56,767 bases of DNA from an uncultured Eubacteriales bacterium. GTDB taxonomy: Bacteria; Bacillota; Clostridia; Christensenellales; Aristaeellaceae. This document shows positions 28,968 to 37,614 of this stretch, in pieces. Position numbers and translations under genes: made by a program. Positions within the stretch are counted from its first letter, which is position 1. Each line of letters opens with the position of its first letter. The notes beneath the pieces were generated by a model. That model had not been told where the DNA came from, ran no database searches, and was given only the letters and a program-made list of their open reading frames with translations. The DNA lies in assembly GCA_902785105.1 (NCBI GenBank), contig CACZXF010000005.1:1121-57887 (forward strand), read 5' to 3'.

Positions 28968-29924
28968 ATGAAGAAACTGACTCTCGTGATGGCCATCATC
29001 CTGGCCGTGGCGCTGCTGACGGGCACGGCCTTTGCGGCGCAGATGGAGAACGGCGTGCTGCGCGCGGGCGCAGGCGCGGGCGCGGGCTACAAGATCCTGC
29101 TGCTCCAGCAGCACAGGAACAACGCCTTCCAGAACGGCGTTTACGATGCCGCTGTCGCCGCCGCCGAAGAGCTGGGCTGCGACCTGACCATCCTGAGCTC
29201 CGACTCCGACGCCGCCACCCAGATCGGCCAGATCGAGCAGGCCATCGGCGAGTACGACGCCATCCTCTTTGAGCCGGTGAACCCCGACGCCCTGGGCGCG
29301 GCCTCCAAGGAAGCCGCCGACGCCGGCGTGGTCGTCATCAACATCATCTCCGCCTGCACCGACTGGGAGAGCTACGGCATTGCCGCGCTGTCCTGCGGCG
29401 ACAACGTGACCGCGGGCGAGACCGAGATGCAGAACGTGGCCGACCTGCTGGGCGGCAAGGGCAAGATCGCTATCCTGACCGGCCCCTCCGGCGACTCTGG
29501 CGGACTCCAGCGTCTGGAAGGCTACACCAATATTCTGGCCAACTATCCTGAGATCGAGCAGGTCGTCGAGCCCGCTGACTGCGGCTGGGACACCGCTTCC
29601 GCTCAGACCACCGTCGAGAGCTGGCTGTCCGCCTATGAGCTGGACGCCATCGTCTGCGAGAACGACGGCATGGCCATCGGCGCGGGCAACGCGGCTGGCG
29701 CCAACAGTGGCATCATCATCACCGGCGTTGACGGCACTCCTGACGGCTTCGAAGCCATCAAGGACGGCCGCGTCACCGGCACTGTCTCCCAGAATGGCGG
29801 CGAAATGGCGGCCAACGGCCTGAACGCGGCTGTGCTGCTGCTCAAGGGCGAGACCCTCGAGTCCAACACCCTGATCACCACCAACACCTGGATCGATGCC
29901 AACAATCTGGCTGATTACGAATAA
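28968..29924 (+). CDS. Ribose-type sugar-binding protein
   Basis: A 318-residue RbsB-type binding protein with a signal peptide (about 1-24, cleavage near TAFAA). The two-lobe type-I fold is clear: NNAFQNGVYDAAVAAAEELG, FEPVNPDALGAASKEAADAG, ILTGPSGDSGG, VCENDGMAIGA and GVDGTPDGFEAIKDG. An odd Ala-Gly repeat (AGAGAGAGYK) lies just after the mature N-terminus. A separate AGGAGG ribosome site, the distance from the permease gene and ATC-rich codon use suggest high expression. Substrate is unknown; the upstream iolB and epimerase genes suggest a polyol such as inositol (inference). Confidence 0.92.
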   Translation: MKKLTLVMAIILAVALLTGTAFAAQMENGVLRAGAGAGAGYKILLLQQHRNNAFQNGVYDAAVAAAEELGCDLTILSSDSDAATQIGQIEQAIGEYDAILFEPVNPDALGAASKEAADAGVVVINIISACTDWESYGIAALSCGDNVTAGETEMQNVADLLGGKGKIAILTGPSGDSGGLQRLEGYTNILANYPEIEQVVEPADCGWDTASAQTTVESWLSAYELDAIVCENDGMAIGAGNAAGANSGIIITGVDGTPDGFEAIKDGRVTGTVSQNGGEMAANGLNAAVLLLKGETLESNTLITTNTWIDANNLADYE

Positions 29925-29935
29925 GCCAAACTAAT

Positions 29936-29969
29936 AATCGGCGCGCAGGTCATGCGCGCCGATTTTTTG
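29936..29969 (+). terminator. Terminator of the iolB-ABC operon
   Basis: A perfect 11-bp stem (29936-29946 with 29954-29964), 7-nt loop and a run of T right after it, 12 nt past the binding-protein stop. Confidence 0.93.
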
Positions 29970-29989
29970 TTCTCTTTGGGCAACCTTCA

Positions 29990-30062
29990 GTCCTCCCATA
30001 AACAGGGATTTGTGGAGGTTCATATTCCCAACATATTCCAATTTGCCGTGGGAGGACTGATA
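29990..30062. repeat. Repeat A, inverted copy
   Basis: CAGTCCTCCCATAAACAGGG opens and ATTCCAATTTGCCGTGGGAG closes a unit that is the reverse orientation of the A ends at 26214. A second partial copy (ACATATTCCAACTTGCC) is at 30838-30860, upstream of queC. Confidence 0.6.
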
Positions 30063-30066
30063 CATG

Positions 30067-30747
30067 TTACACCTCTAAGGGATCTTTAACGCCGTTCAGA
30101 TGGAAGGCTTTGAGGCGGTCGATGCAGGTGCCGCACTGGCCGCAGGGCTTTTCGCCCCCGGCGTAGCAGGACCAGGTCTTTTCGTAGGGCACACCCAGTC
30201 TGAGCCCGGCCTTCACTACCTGAGCCTTGTTGCACTGAATGAAGGGGGCCACGATGTGCGCGTTGCCGCCGGAGCCCTCACAGATGGCCCGGTCCATGGC
30301 CTCCACAAAGGCAGTGGAGCAGTCTGGATAGGCGCTGCCCGCGGCATCGTCGGCATGGGCGCCGTAATAGATCTGCGTCGCGCCGACGCTGTCGGCCACG
30401 CTGGCCGCGGCGGCGAGCATCAGGCCGTTGCGGAACGGCACATAGGTGCTCACGGGCTTGCCGGGGGCCTCCGCCTGCTGCTCGGCATAGGAGCCCGTCG
30501 GGAGCTCCGCGTCCGAGCTCTTGAGCAGCGTGCAATCACTCCTGACGAATATGGCGGACAGGTCCAGCGACATCAATTCCACGCCATAGTGGGCGGCGAT
30601 GTCCTTCGCCGACTGAATCTCCCGGTCGTGCCGCTGCCCATAATACATGTTGACCGCCAGCACGTCCTCCGGCTTGCAGTCCACAAGCGCCTCCGCGAGG
30701 CAGGTGGAAGAATCCACCCCGCCAGACAACAAAACAACTCTCTTCAT
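30067..30747 (-). CDS. queC: 7-cyano-7-deazaguanine synthase
   Basis: QueC makes preQ0 from 7-carboxy-7-deazaguanine, ammonia and ATP in queuosine biosynthesis. The 226-residue protein has the ATP-binding PP-loop LSGGVDSST (7-15), the family phrase YVPFRNGLMLAAAAS and the C-terminal zinc site Cys194, Cys202, Cys205, Cys208 (CYAGGEKPCGQCGTC). The ATG at 30747 follows AGGAAAAAGC. It is isolated: queD, queE and queF are not adjacent, and I found no preQ1 riboswitch in the short leader. It is flanked by repeat A copies on both sides. Confidence 0.96.
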   Translation of the reverse strand: MKRVVLLSGGVDSSTCLAEALVDCKPEDVLAVNMYYGQRHDREIQSAKDIAAHYGVELMSLDLSAIFVRSDCTLLKSSDAELPTGSYAEQQAEAPGKPVSTYVPFRNGLMLAAAASVADSVGATQIYYGAHADDAAGSAYPDCSTAFVEAMDRAICEGSGGNAHIVAPFIQCNKAQVVKAGLRLGVPYEKTWSCYAGGEKPCGQCGTCIDRLKAFHLNGVKDPLEV

Positions 30748-30880
30748 GCTTTTTCCTAATCACTTTCTTTTTATTAACAAATCAATTATCCCAATATAGC
30801 AGAGGCACACGCCCCTACAAGGTTGTTTCGCATCCTCAACATATTCCAACTTGCCGGGATAAACTGAATCGTGTATAAAA

Positions 30881-32563
30881 CTAACGCTTACTCTCCTCAC
30901 CCTTGTAATACTGCTCTATCATCGCGTCAAGCGACAGCGGATCGGAGAAATAACTGCCCTGCAGCGTGGTGAGGCTGAATTTGCGCACGATATCCCGCTT
31001 TTCGCGATTATCTATGCCCTTGACGTTGATGTATCCCACATATTCCGCAGCCACCCTTGTGAGGTAATCCAGGGTGCTGCGCGCGCGGGCATCCGTCTCG
31101 ATGTCCCGGGAGAACTGGCTGTTGATGCTCACCGCGTCGACGGGCGCGATGCGCAGAAAGCCGATGGAATCGGTGCCGCTGCCAAAGTCCTCGATGATCG
31201 TCAGTATTCCGCGCTCGTGCAGCGCCTGTATGACGCTCTTCAGGCGCTCCATGCCAATAAAGCGGCAGCCGTCGTCGAACTTGAGGCTCAGCTGGTGGGG
31301 CGGGAAGCCCGTCACACGGAGATAGTGAAGCAGCGTGTCGATGAAGTAGCTGGATTCAAGCTGTATGCGCTGCACATTCAGGCACAGCAGGAAGCCCGGA
31401 TGATATTTGAGCAGTTTTACGCCGTCGGAAAGACCCCTTTCGAGTATGAAATCCCCGATCTCCTCAAATATGAAATCCCGCTCCAAAATGGGCATGAACA
31501 CCTCCGGCGCCACCTTGCCGTATCGCTCATCCCGCCAGCAGATGATGGCCTCCGCGCCGTTGATGCCCTCGTTTTTGGCGTCGATCACGGGCAGATATTC
31601 CAGCTCAAAGCCGCGGCAGCCCTCGGCGGCGCATTCGCGGATTGTGTTGATCAGCTCCAGCGTTTCCGTGCCGTCGTAATTGACGCTGCCGTTGAAGTCC
31701 ACCAGGTCGCCGTGCTTGTAACGACGGGATTCCTCATAGGCATAGTTCATGCAGGCAAACACGGTGGAGGCACTGACCTCGGTGCCGACGCTGGAGATCA
31801 TGCCGCCGCCCGCCGTCAGTATGTTTTTGATGCCATTGACCATGATGCCCCGCTGGAGCTGATACCGAATGTGATCGTATATGGCGGCCACTTCGTCCCG
31901 GGTCAGCGTGTCGGACAGGATCACGAAGGACGCGCCCTCGGCGCGGCAGACGGTGCCGCGCTCCTTCACGACCTCCTGGATGCGCCAGGCGACCTCCTGG
32001 AGGGTCCTGTTGCCGTAGGTATAGCCGTGGACCTCGTTGATCTGGGAGAAGCGGTCAATGCCGATCAGCAGCGAAATGACGCTTTTGCCCGCCTCCAGCA
32101 GCTCTGTCAGTTTATCCTGATAGGCGTTTTTGTTGGGCAGCACGGTCACCGGGTCGGTGTTCTCCGTCAGTCCCTGGTTGATCATCGCCCCGCCGATCAG
32201 GCTGGGCTTGCCGTCGCTGCCCCGCAGCACCGCACCCACAGCCCTGAAATTCACGTATTCGCCCTTCACCGTCCGCACCCGGTAGGTGAGGTCATAGGTC
32301 TGAGTACCGCCGGTCATCAGCGGCAGCATGACGTCCATGTAGCGCTTCCGGTCCTCCGGGTGCAGATAGTCGTTCCAGTCCATGGCGCCGTTGGGGATGT
32401 ACTCCCCCGGCAGGCCGAACAGCTCCACCGCCCCGGCGGAATAGCGGGTAAAGCCGCCGTCCACGTGCATCAGCGTTACAAAACCGCCATTGGAAAGCAT
32501 GGTGAAGGCGTCAAATACGTCGTCCAGCATCTGTTTTTGCAGAGGGTCCATATTGATTGCCAT
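30881..32563 (-). CDS. PAS-GGDEF-EAL protein with both catalytic domains degenerate
   Basis: A 560-residue cytoplasmic signalling protein. A PAS domain (about 15-130) is followed by a GGDEF domain whose signature is EGASF (209-213) instead of GGDEF, so it cannot be a cyclase. A C-terminal EAL domain (about 310-550) has EAI at 338-340. Residues expected for Mg2+ and catalysis are replaced: the ITES-like glutamate is lost (LKFDDG), DDFG is EDFG (458-461) and the KID lysine is lost (SIN, 479-481). It may instead bind c-di-GMP or a partner as a receptor. The start is ATG 32563, with AGGAGG 8 nt upstream; the longer frame runs into repeat C. The next upstream gene is a hybrid kinase in the same direction. 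Confidence 0.87.
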   Translation of the reverse strand: MAINMDPLQKQMLDDVFDAFTMLSNGGFVTLMHVDGGFTRYSAGAVELFGLPGEYIPNGAMDWNDYLHPEDRKRYMDVMLPLMTGGTQTYDLTYRVRTVKGEYVNFRAVGAVLRGSDGKPSLIGGAMINQGLTENTDPVTVLPNKNAYQDKLTELLEAGKSVISLLIGIDRFSQINEVHGYTYGNRTLQEVAWRIQEVVKERGTVCRAEGASFVILSDTLTRDEVAAIYDHIRYQLQRGIMVNGIKNILTAGGGMISSVGTEVSASTVFACMNYAYEESRRYKHGDLVDFNGSVNYDGTETLELINTIRECAAEGCRGFELEYLPVIDAKNEGINGAEAIICWRDERYGKVAPEVFMPILERDFIFEEIGDFILERGLSDGVKLLKYHPGFLLCLNVQRIQLESSYFIDTLLHYLRVTGFPPHQLSLKFDDGCRFIGMERLKSVIQALHERGILTIIEDFGSGTDSIGFLRIAPVDAVSINSQFSRDIETDARARSTLDYLTRVAAEYVGYINVKGIDNREKRDIVRKFSLTTLQGSYFSDPLSLDAMIEQYYKGEESKR

Positions 32564-32605
32564 GGTGGTGGCCTCCTGTTGGGTTTGGTATGGGGAAATA
32601 GCATG

Positions 32606-32795
32606 AGAAATTGGAATTTGTAGGGATACGCGGGTAGGCCACCTCATCCGCCCTCACGGGCACCTTCCCCTCAAGGGGAAGGCAGGGGCCGGGCTGACAG
32701 GTAACCAAAAGCCTTCCCCTTGAGGGGAAGGTGCCCCGAAGGGGCGGATGAGGTGGCCTCGAACTATCATCCCAACAAATTCTTGTTTATCCAAC
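32606..32795. repeat. Repeat A ends enclosing element C
   Basis: GAAATTGGAATTTGTAGGG (from 32607) is followed by element C at 32637-32758, an inverted repeat from GGCCACCTCATCCGCC to GGCGGATGAGGTGGCC with an inner CCTTCCCC/GGGGAAGG stem. A decayed A end follows (CAACAAATTCTTGTTTATCC). It fills the gap between the two signalling genes. Confidence 0.75.
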
Positions 32796-32801
32796 ATATT
32801 T

Positions 32802-35800
32802 TCAGTCTCGAATCAATTCCTGAAGTGTCTCCTTCAGCCGGTCGATATCGACGGGCTTGGAGAGGTGGGCATTCATGCCGGCCTGGAGGGAGCGCTGCAC
32901 ATCCTCGTCGAAGGCGTTGGCAGTCATGGCGATGATGGGGATTTGTTGGGCGTCGGGACGGGGCAGCTTTCTCAGCGCCCGGGTCGCCTCGAGGCCGTCC
33001 ATGACCGGCATACGCACATCCATCAGCACGGCGTCGTAATAGCCCGGCGCGCTCTGATCGAACATCTCCACGGCGATCCTGCCGTTTTCGGCGTGGTCCG
33101 AGGCGATATCGAACATATCCAGCAGGTCGGCCAGTATTTCGGCGTTGATGGGCATGTCCTCCGCGATGAGCACCCGCCGGCCCGTCAGGTCCGCGGGGGC
33201 CTTCTCCCGCCGCGTCAGGCGCTTGTCCTCCATGACGCGCTGGAACATGGGCAACACGTTGGACGCGAACAGCGGCTTCGACATGAAGCTGTCCACCCCG
33301 GCCGCCCTGGCTTCTGTCTCAATCTCATCCCAGTCGTAGGCGGTCAGCACGATCACGGCGGAATCCCGCCCCACGATGCTCCGGATCGCCCTTGTGACCT
33401 CAATGCCGTCCTGTCCGGGCATCTTCCAGTCCACGAACATCAGGTTGTAGGCCTCGTGGCGGGCGACCTTGAGCTGTATCATCTCGATGGCCTCTTCGCC
33501 GCTGGCGGCGGTGTCCGCGGCGATGCCGAGCTCCTCCATCACGTTCCGGGCATGTTCCCGGGAGATGGGATCGTCGTCGATCACCAGCACCCGAAGGTCC
33601 TGGGCCCGCACTTCGTCCATCTGGCGCTCCCGGCGCTCGCAGTCCCGCAGCGTCACCTCCACGGTGAAGGTAGTGCCCACGCCCTTCGTCGATTCCACTT
33701 CGATGCGGCCGTTCATCTGCTCCACGATGCTCTTGGTGATGGCCATGCCCAGGCCCGTGGAGCCGTAACGGTTGGCGCGGCTTGCGTCCTCCTGGGAGAA
33801 GGCGTCGAACAGCTTCGGCAGATATTCCGCATCCATGCCCACGCCGGTGTCCTGCATGGTGAAGCGCAGGGCACTCTGGCCCTCGAATTGGGAGATGCGC
33901 TCCACGGTAAAGATCACCATCCCGCCCTCGGGAGTGAACTTCACCGCGTTCCCCAGAATATTGATGATCACCTGCTTGAGCTTCATGGCGTCGCCGATGT
34001 AGTCATCGTCCACCTGACCGATGACACGGCAGTCATAATGGAGCTTCCGATCCTGACACTGGGAGCTGATCATGGTGTTGATCTGCTCCAGCATCTCCGA
34101 GAAGGAAAATCCCTCGTTGCGGATGGTCAGCCGGCCGCTCTCGATGCGGCTCATGTCCAGTATGTCGTTGATGAGGTTCAGCAGGTGCCGGGCGCTGGAG
34201 CCGATCTTCTCAAGCTGCTCGCGGGTGCGCGGGGGCAGGTCCGGGTCCCGCAGGGCGATGCTGTCCAGGCCGATGATGGCGTTCACGGGCGTGCGGATCT
34301 CGTGGCTCATGCTGGAAAGGAAGGCCGTCTTGGCCACGCTGGCCTGATTGGCCGCCTCAAGAGCCTGCTGCAAATGCTCGTTCAGCGCCATGTGCTGCTT
34401 CTGGATCTCCGTGGTGTCGCTCTTCAGGAGTATGTAAAAGCGGGCCTCGGGATTGACGCTGTAGAAGTCAAACTGCTTGTAATAGGTCTCCCCCTCCACC
34501 TCGACGGCCAGATCCACCACATATGGGTTCTTCTGGCGAAGCTCCCGCTCCACCGTCTCCATGCTGAGGGCTTCGCGCATCCGGGCGCGCTCGGCGTCAT
34601 CGGACAAGGCCGGCAGCACCTGGCCCTCCAGCCACGCCCGGTATTCGCCGTTTCGGGTGGTCGGGAAGATGCCGCCGCGATGCTCCTGGCTCGCGTCGCC
34701 GATGGTCACGCCGTATCTGCCGTTCACCAAGTAGGCCACCATGTCGAACTGCTGGGCCAGTATCCTGTCCGCCAGTGTGTCCTTCACCTTCTCACTGTTG
34801 CACTGGCGCTCGGTGATGAAGGCTACGATGTCGCCGGTCAGCGGGTGGCGTGTGACGGAGGCGGAGATATTCACGAAGCATGACAGGCCGCCCTTGCGCA
34901 CGGAATACAGCATCAGCGAAGTGTTGGGCCTGCCCGCCGCGTAGCGCTGCATCAGGCCCTCCCGGTCGAACAGCTTGATATACTGCGCCCGCTCCGACGC
35001 GATGGGATAGTGGGCCGCCCGCAGGCGGATGGCGTCGGAATAGGTGTTGCTCATATCGTCCGTGTCAAAGATGTCCGCGCCTTTGATTTCCTCGAACACA
35101 TTTCGCGTCAGGTTCACGCGCAGGTTGGTCAGCGTCATCTCCCCCGCCTGATAGAAATTGTTGCCCAGGCTGGAATAGGTGGTGCGCAGGCGCTCCTCGT
35201 GGGCCTTCAGCGTCGTCACATCCGTATAGGTGCAATAGATATAGTGCTCGTCAAAATCGTCGATGAAGGCATAGTGGGCGTTCACCCAGACCTTGTTGTG
35301 CTTCGCGGTGACCTTTTGGACGGTCAGCCGGCTGGAGCCGTCGAAAGCCACCCGGCGCTCCATCATGCTGCGCACCAGTGGGCGGTCGTCGGCCACGGTG
35401 GTCTTGAATATGCCGATGCCGGACAGTCGGGCCTTCGCCTCCGCCTCGCTGCATTCCATCATCCGGGCGTATTCGGCGGACACGAAGATCGGGTCCAGAT
35501 GGCCGTCCGCCTGCCGCTGGATCAGCACCGCGTTGTTGCCCATCTGCCGAATGTTCCGGAGGAAATGGTCCCGGGCGTCCCAGTACACGTGGCTGGTGAT
35601 ATTGGTCAGATAGAAGCCCGCGTAGGGCGCGGGCAGATCCGGTATCGGCTCAAAGTACAGGTGAAGGTTCACCATGGGCATGTAGGTCATGAAGGCATGG
35701 GGCTTCTGCGTGATGAACCGCTCCATCATCTCCAGGGAATAGTCGTCCATGAGGGTGCTCTCCTTCAAAAGCGCCCCCAGATAATCCTCGTTGTGATAGA

Positions 35801-35954
35801 TGGCCACCCAGTCCCGCGCGAATATATCACTGGCGTAAAGTATGCGAAAGTCCTTTAATGTGCCGTCGGCATTGTATATCGGCTCATAGATAAAGGAGCT
35901 TATATCATGATACTCATATCGTCCGGTCTCAAAGGGCAGCAGCGATCCCGCCAT
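32802..35954 (-). CDS. Hybrid sensor histidine kinase with two receiver domains
   Basis: A 1050-residue soluble hybrid kinase; I see no membrane segment. An N-terminal sensor region (about 1-510) contains several PAS-like modules (for example FVSAEYARMMECSEAEAKARL and NPEARFYILLKSDTTEIQ). The kinase core has His551 (SMSHEIRTP), N-box Asn669 (NILGNAVKFTPEGG), G1 DTGVGM and G2 GSTGLGMAI. Two receivers follow: REC1 (about 787-910) with Asp842 (FVDWKMPGQDG) and REC2 (about 926-1048) with Asp979 (LMDVRMPVMDG). No phosphotransfer (HPt) domain or output domain is attached, so an HPt protein elsewhere, or REC-mediated protein contacts, must carry the signal. It precedes the degenerate GGDEF-EAL gene. 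Confidence 0.93.
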   Translation of the reverse strand: MAGSLLPFETGRYEYHDISSFIYEPIYNADGTLKDFRILYASDIFARDWVAIYHNEDYLGALLKESTLMDDYSLEMMERFITQKPHAFMTYMPMVNLHLYFEPIPDLPAPYAGFYLTNITSHVYWDARDHFLRNIRQMGNNAVLIQRQADGHLDPIFVSAEYARMMECSEAEAKARLSGIGIFKTTVADDRPLVRSMMERRVAFDGSSRLTVQKVTAKHNKVWVNAHYAFIDDFDEHYIYCTYTDVTTLKAHEERLRTTYSSLGNNFYQAGEMTLTNLRVNLTRNVFEEIKGADIFDTDDMSNTYSDAIRLRAAHYPIASERAQYIKLFDREGLMQRYAAGRPNTSLMLYSVRKGGLSCFVNISASVTRHPLTGDIVAFITERQCNSEKVKDTLADRILAQQFDMVAYLVNGRYGVTIGDASQEHRGGIFPTTRNGEYRAWLEGQVLPALSDDAERARMREALSMETVERELRQKNPYVVDLAVEVEGETYYKQFDFYSVNPEARFYILLKSDTTEIQKQHMALNEHLQQALEAANQASVAKTAFLSSMSHEIRTPVNAIIGLDSIALRDPDLPPRTREQLEKIGSSARHLLNLINDILDMSRIESGRLTIRNEGFSFSEMLEQINTMISSQCQDRKLHYDCRVIGQVDDDYIGDAMKLKQVIINILGNAVKFTPEGGMVIFTVERISQFEGQSALRFTMQDTGVGMDAEYLPKLFDAFSQEDASRANRYGSTGLGMAITKSIVEQMNGRIEVESTKGVGTTFTVEVTLRDCERRERQMDEVRAQDLRVLVIDDDPISREHARNVMEELGIAADTAASGEEAIEMIQLKVARHEAYNLMFVDWKMPGQDGIEVTRAIRSIVGRDSAVIVLTAYDWDEIETEARAAGVDSFMSKPLFASNVLPMFQRVMEDKRLTRREKAPADLTGRRVLIAEDMPINAEILADLLDMFDIASDHAENGRIAVEMFDQSAPGYYDAVLMDVRMPVMDGLEATRALRKLPRPDAQQIPIIAMTANAFDEDVQRSLQAGMNAHLSKPVDIDRLKETLQELIRD

Positions 35955-36110
35955 ATGTCAATACCTCATTTGCGTTATTTATAAAACAATATGATACATT
36001 ATAACCTTTTAAAAGGGAAAATGCAATAGCTGTATTTTTACTCTCCTGTGGGGACGATCGCCGAAACAGTACCCAATTTATGTATTCAAGCATCCGTGAA
36101 AATCGGCGGA

Positions 36111-36157
36111 TATGAAAATTCCCTGAGCGGTGTTTTCATTTCCAGCACCACTCAGGG
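36111..36157 (-). terminator. Terminator of the esterase/46-aa ORF operon
   Basis: A 12-position stem with one mismatch (36121-36132 with 36146-36157) is followed on the minus strand by AATTTTCATA. It lies 21 nt after the stop of the 46-residue ORF. The stretch 35955-36110 upstream of the kinase shows nothing else I can name. Confidence 0.55.
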
Positions 36158-36178
36158 AGTTTATGTTATGCTTCTTTT

Positions 36179-36319
36179 TCAGCTCGTCAAAAGCTCAGCC
36201 CTATATGGTTTTTCCTCAAATAGAAAAGGGAGGTTATTCCCTGCCTCCATCGGCACAAAAAGCTTTGAGATCCCAATGCTGAACGTCAACACCATGATAA
36301 ACGCGATGCTCCGCCTCAT
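36179..36319 (-). CDS. Small 46-residue ORF translationally coupled to the esterase
   Basis: The frame starts with an ATG that overlaps the esterase stop codon (ATGA at 36319-36316) and reads MRRSIAFIMVLTFSIGISKL, then FVPMEAGNNLPFLFEEKPYR, ending AELLTS. Two arginines followed by a hydrophobic run suggest a signal peptide or single membrane anchor, leaving a mature part of about 25 residues if cleaved. The stop lies 21 nt before a terminator hairpin, so it is placed as the last gene of the operon. I do not recognise the family; the coupling is the main evidence that it is real. A truncated remnant of a longer gene is the alternative. Confidence 0.45.
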   Translation of the reverse strand: MRRSIAFIMVLTFSIGISKLFVPMEAGNNLPFLFEEKPYRAELLTS

Positions 36320-37320
36320 GCCTTTACCTGCTCGAACAGCCAGTCGCGCACGGCCTCGATCTTATAGGCGTAGTCAAAGGACGTCATGTGTTCGCCCGCA
36401 CCGCCGCCGGAGGTCTGGCCGTCGACCAGCGTGGTGCCAAGCGTGAACGTGACGAAATTGGCGCTGTGGCCCTCGGCCAGCATATCCGCCACCTTTTGGT
36501 CCTGCGCGTCATCCTGCGCGGACCACTCCGCCGCGCTGTAGGCGACTCCGTCCGAATCGAACAGCGCCATCAGCTCCGCCTGTCCCGCGGAGGCCTTGGG
36601 GTCGCCCGCGGAGACGATGTAGAAGAAGGTATCCCCTTCCAACACATTCAGCACGTTGATGTCCCACTGGCTGCCCACGAACAGCGACGCGGCGAACAGA
36701 TCCGGGCAAGTCACATTCAGATAAAAGGAGGTCATGCCGCCCATGGACTGGCCGGTGGTGTAGATGCGGCCGGTGTCGATGCTGTAGGTCTCCGTCAGAT
36801 ACTGTATGAGTTTCACCGCCGTCTCGATCTGATCGGAGGTGTTGAAGCTGTCATCAACGATGGTCTCGGTAAACACCGGCACCACCACAAAGCAGGGGTG
36901 CTTGGCCTGCTCGGCCTCCGTCGCCCAGATCAGGCCGCCCCAGCCCTGGGTCAGTACGACGTCCGCGCCATTCCCCACCACGCTGGCGTCGGGGATGAAC
37001 TGGACGAGGGGATAGCTGGTCGATTTATCGTAGTTTTCCGGGACGAAGAGCTGGTATTGAAGCTCCGCGCCGGTGTCAGGGTCGGTGAAGGTCAGAAGCT
37101 GGAACTTCGGGGCGACCTCCGCGATCATGGCCTGGAGCTCGGTGTCGGAGGACTTGTCGTTCATGCGTCCCCCGCCGCCGCCCATGCGGGGACCGCCCAT
37201 CCCGCCGCCGGGGCCGCCCATGCCGCGACCGCCCATCATGCTGCCGTCCTCCGCAAGGGCCACGACGCCCGTCATCAGCATCAGTACAGAAAGTACCATA
37301 CAAATCAAGCGTTTCATCAT
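36316..37320 (-). CDS. Secreted alpha/beta-hydrolase (PHB-depolymerase/feruloyl-esterase-like)
   Basis: A 334-residue exported esterase. A signal peptide (1-24, ending VVALA) is followed by a strikingly Gly/Met-rich segment (about 27-53, e.g. MGGRGMGGPGGGMGGP), then an alpha/beta-hydrolase domain of the Esterase_PHB/LpqC type: YQLFVPENYDKSTSYPLVQF, the nucleophile elbow GQSMGG, SAGDPKAS near the acid and a C-terminal GAGEHMTSFDYAYK where the histidine is expected. Such enzymes split acetyl or feruloyl esters from plant polysaccharides (family knowledge; substrate unproven here). Two adjacent ATGs at 37320/37317 follow AGGAGG by 6 nt. Its stop overlaps the start of a 46-residue ORF. Confidence 0.78.
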   Translation of the reverse strand: MMKRLICMVLSVLMLMTGVVALAEDGSMMGGRGMGGPGGGMGGPRMGGGGGRMNDKSSDTELQAMIAEVAPKFQLLTFTDPDTGAELQYQLFVPENYDKSTSYPLVQFIPDASVVGNGADVVLTQGWGGLIWATEAEQAKHPCFVVVPVFTETIVDDSFNTSDQIETAVKLIQYLTETYSIDTGRIYTTGQSMGGMTSFYLNVTCPDLFAASLFVGSQWDINVLNVLEGDTFFYIVSAGDPKASAGQAELMALFDSDGVAYSAAEWSAQDDAQDQKVADMLAEGHSANFVTFTLGTTLVDGQTSGGGAGEHMTSFDYAYKIEAVRDWLFEQVKA

Positions 37321-37529
37321 CCATTGCCTCCTGTCGATATGTTTATGCCTATTTTTTCTTTGGAAGTATCCGGACTTACGCTCGCGCTGCACGATACCTC
37401 ATCGCAGGTTCTCTCCTGCTGTGATTGCATTGTAACAGGGAATCCTTAAACAAGCCTAAAAAGCCGAAAAAATAACGTTTCCTTTCGCCTTAAGGGGTGA
37501 ATCAATATTAAGTCGAAGCCTCCTGCCCG

Positions 37530-37558
37530 TTGATACTGACATCAATTTCTGTTATAAT
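37530..37558 (+). promoter_or_regulatory. Promoter of the GH5 gene
   Basis: TTGATA (37530-37535), 17 nt and TATAAT (37553-37558), near-consensus, 57 nt before the ATG. Confidence 0.85.
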
Positions 37559-37614
37559 GGTTAAAATAGAGCTGCAAATCAATCGAACATGTATATATAA
37601 GGAGGCTTAGTATT

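Noticed and set aside
30748-30800. preQ1 riboswitch before queC
   Set aside because: The short leader lacks the C-rich loop and A-rich tail of known preQ1 classes.
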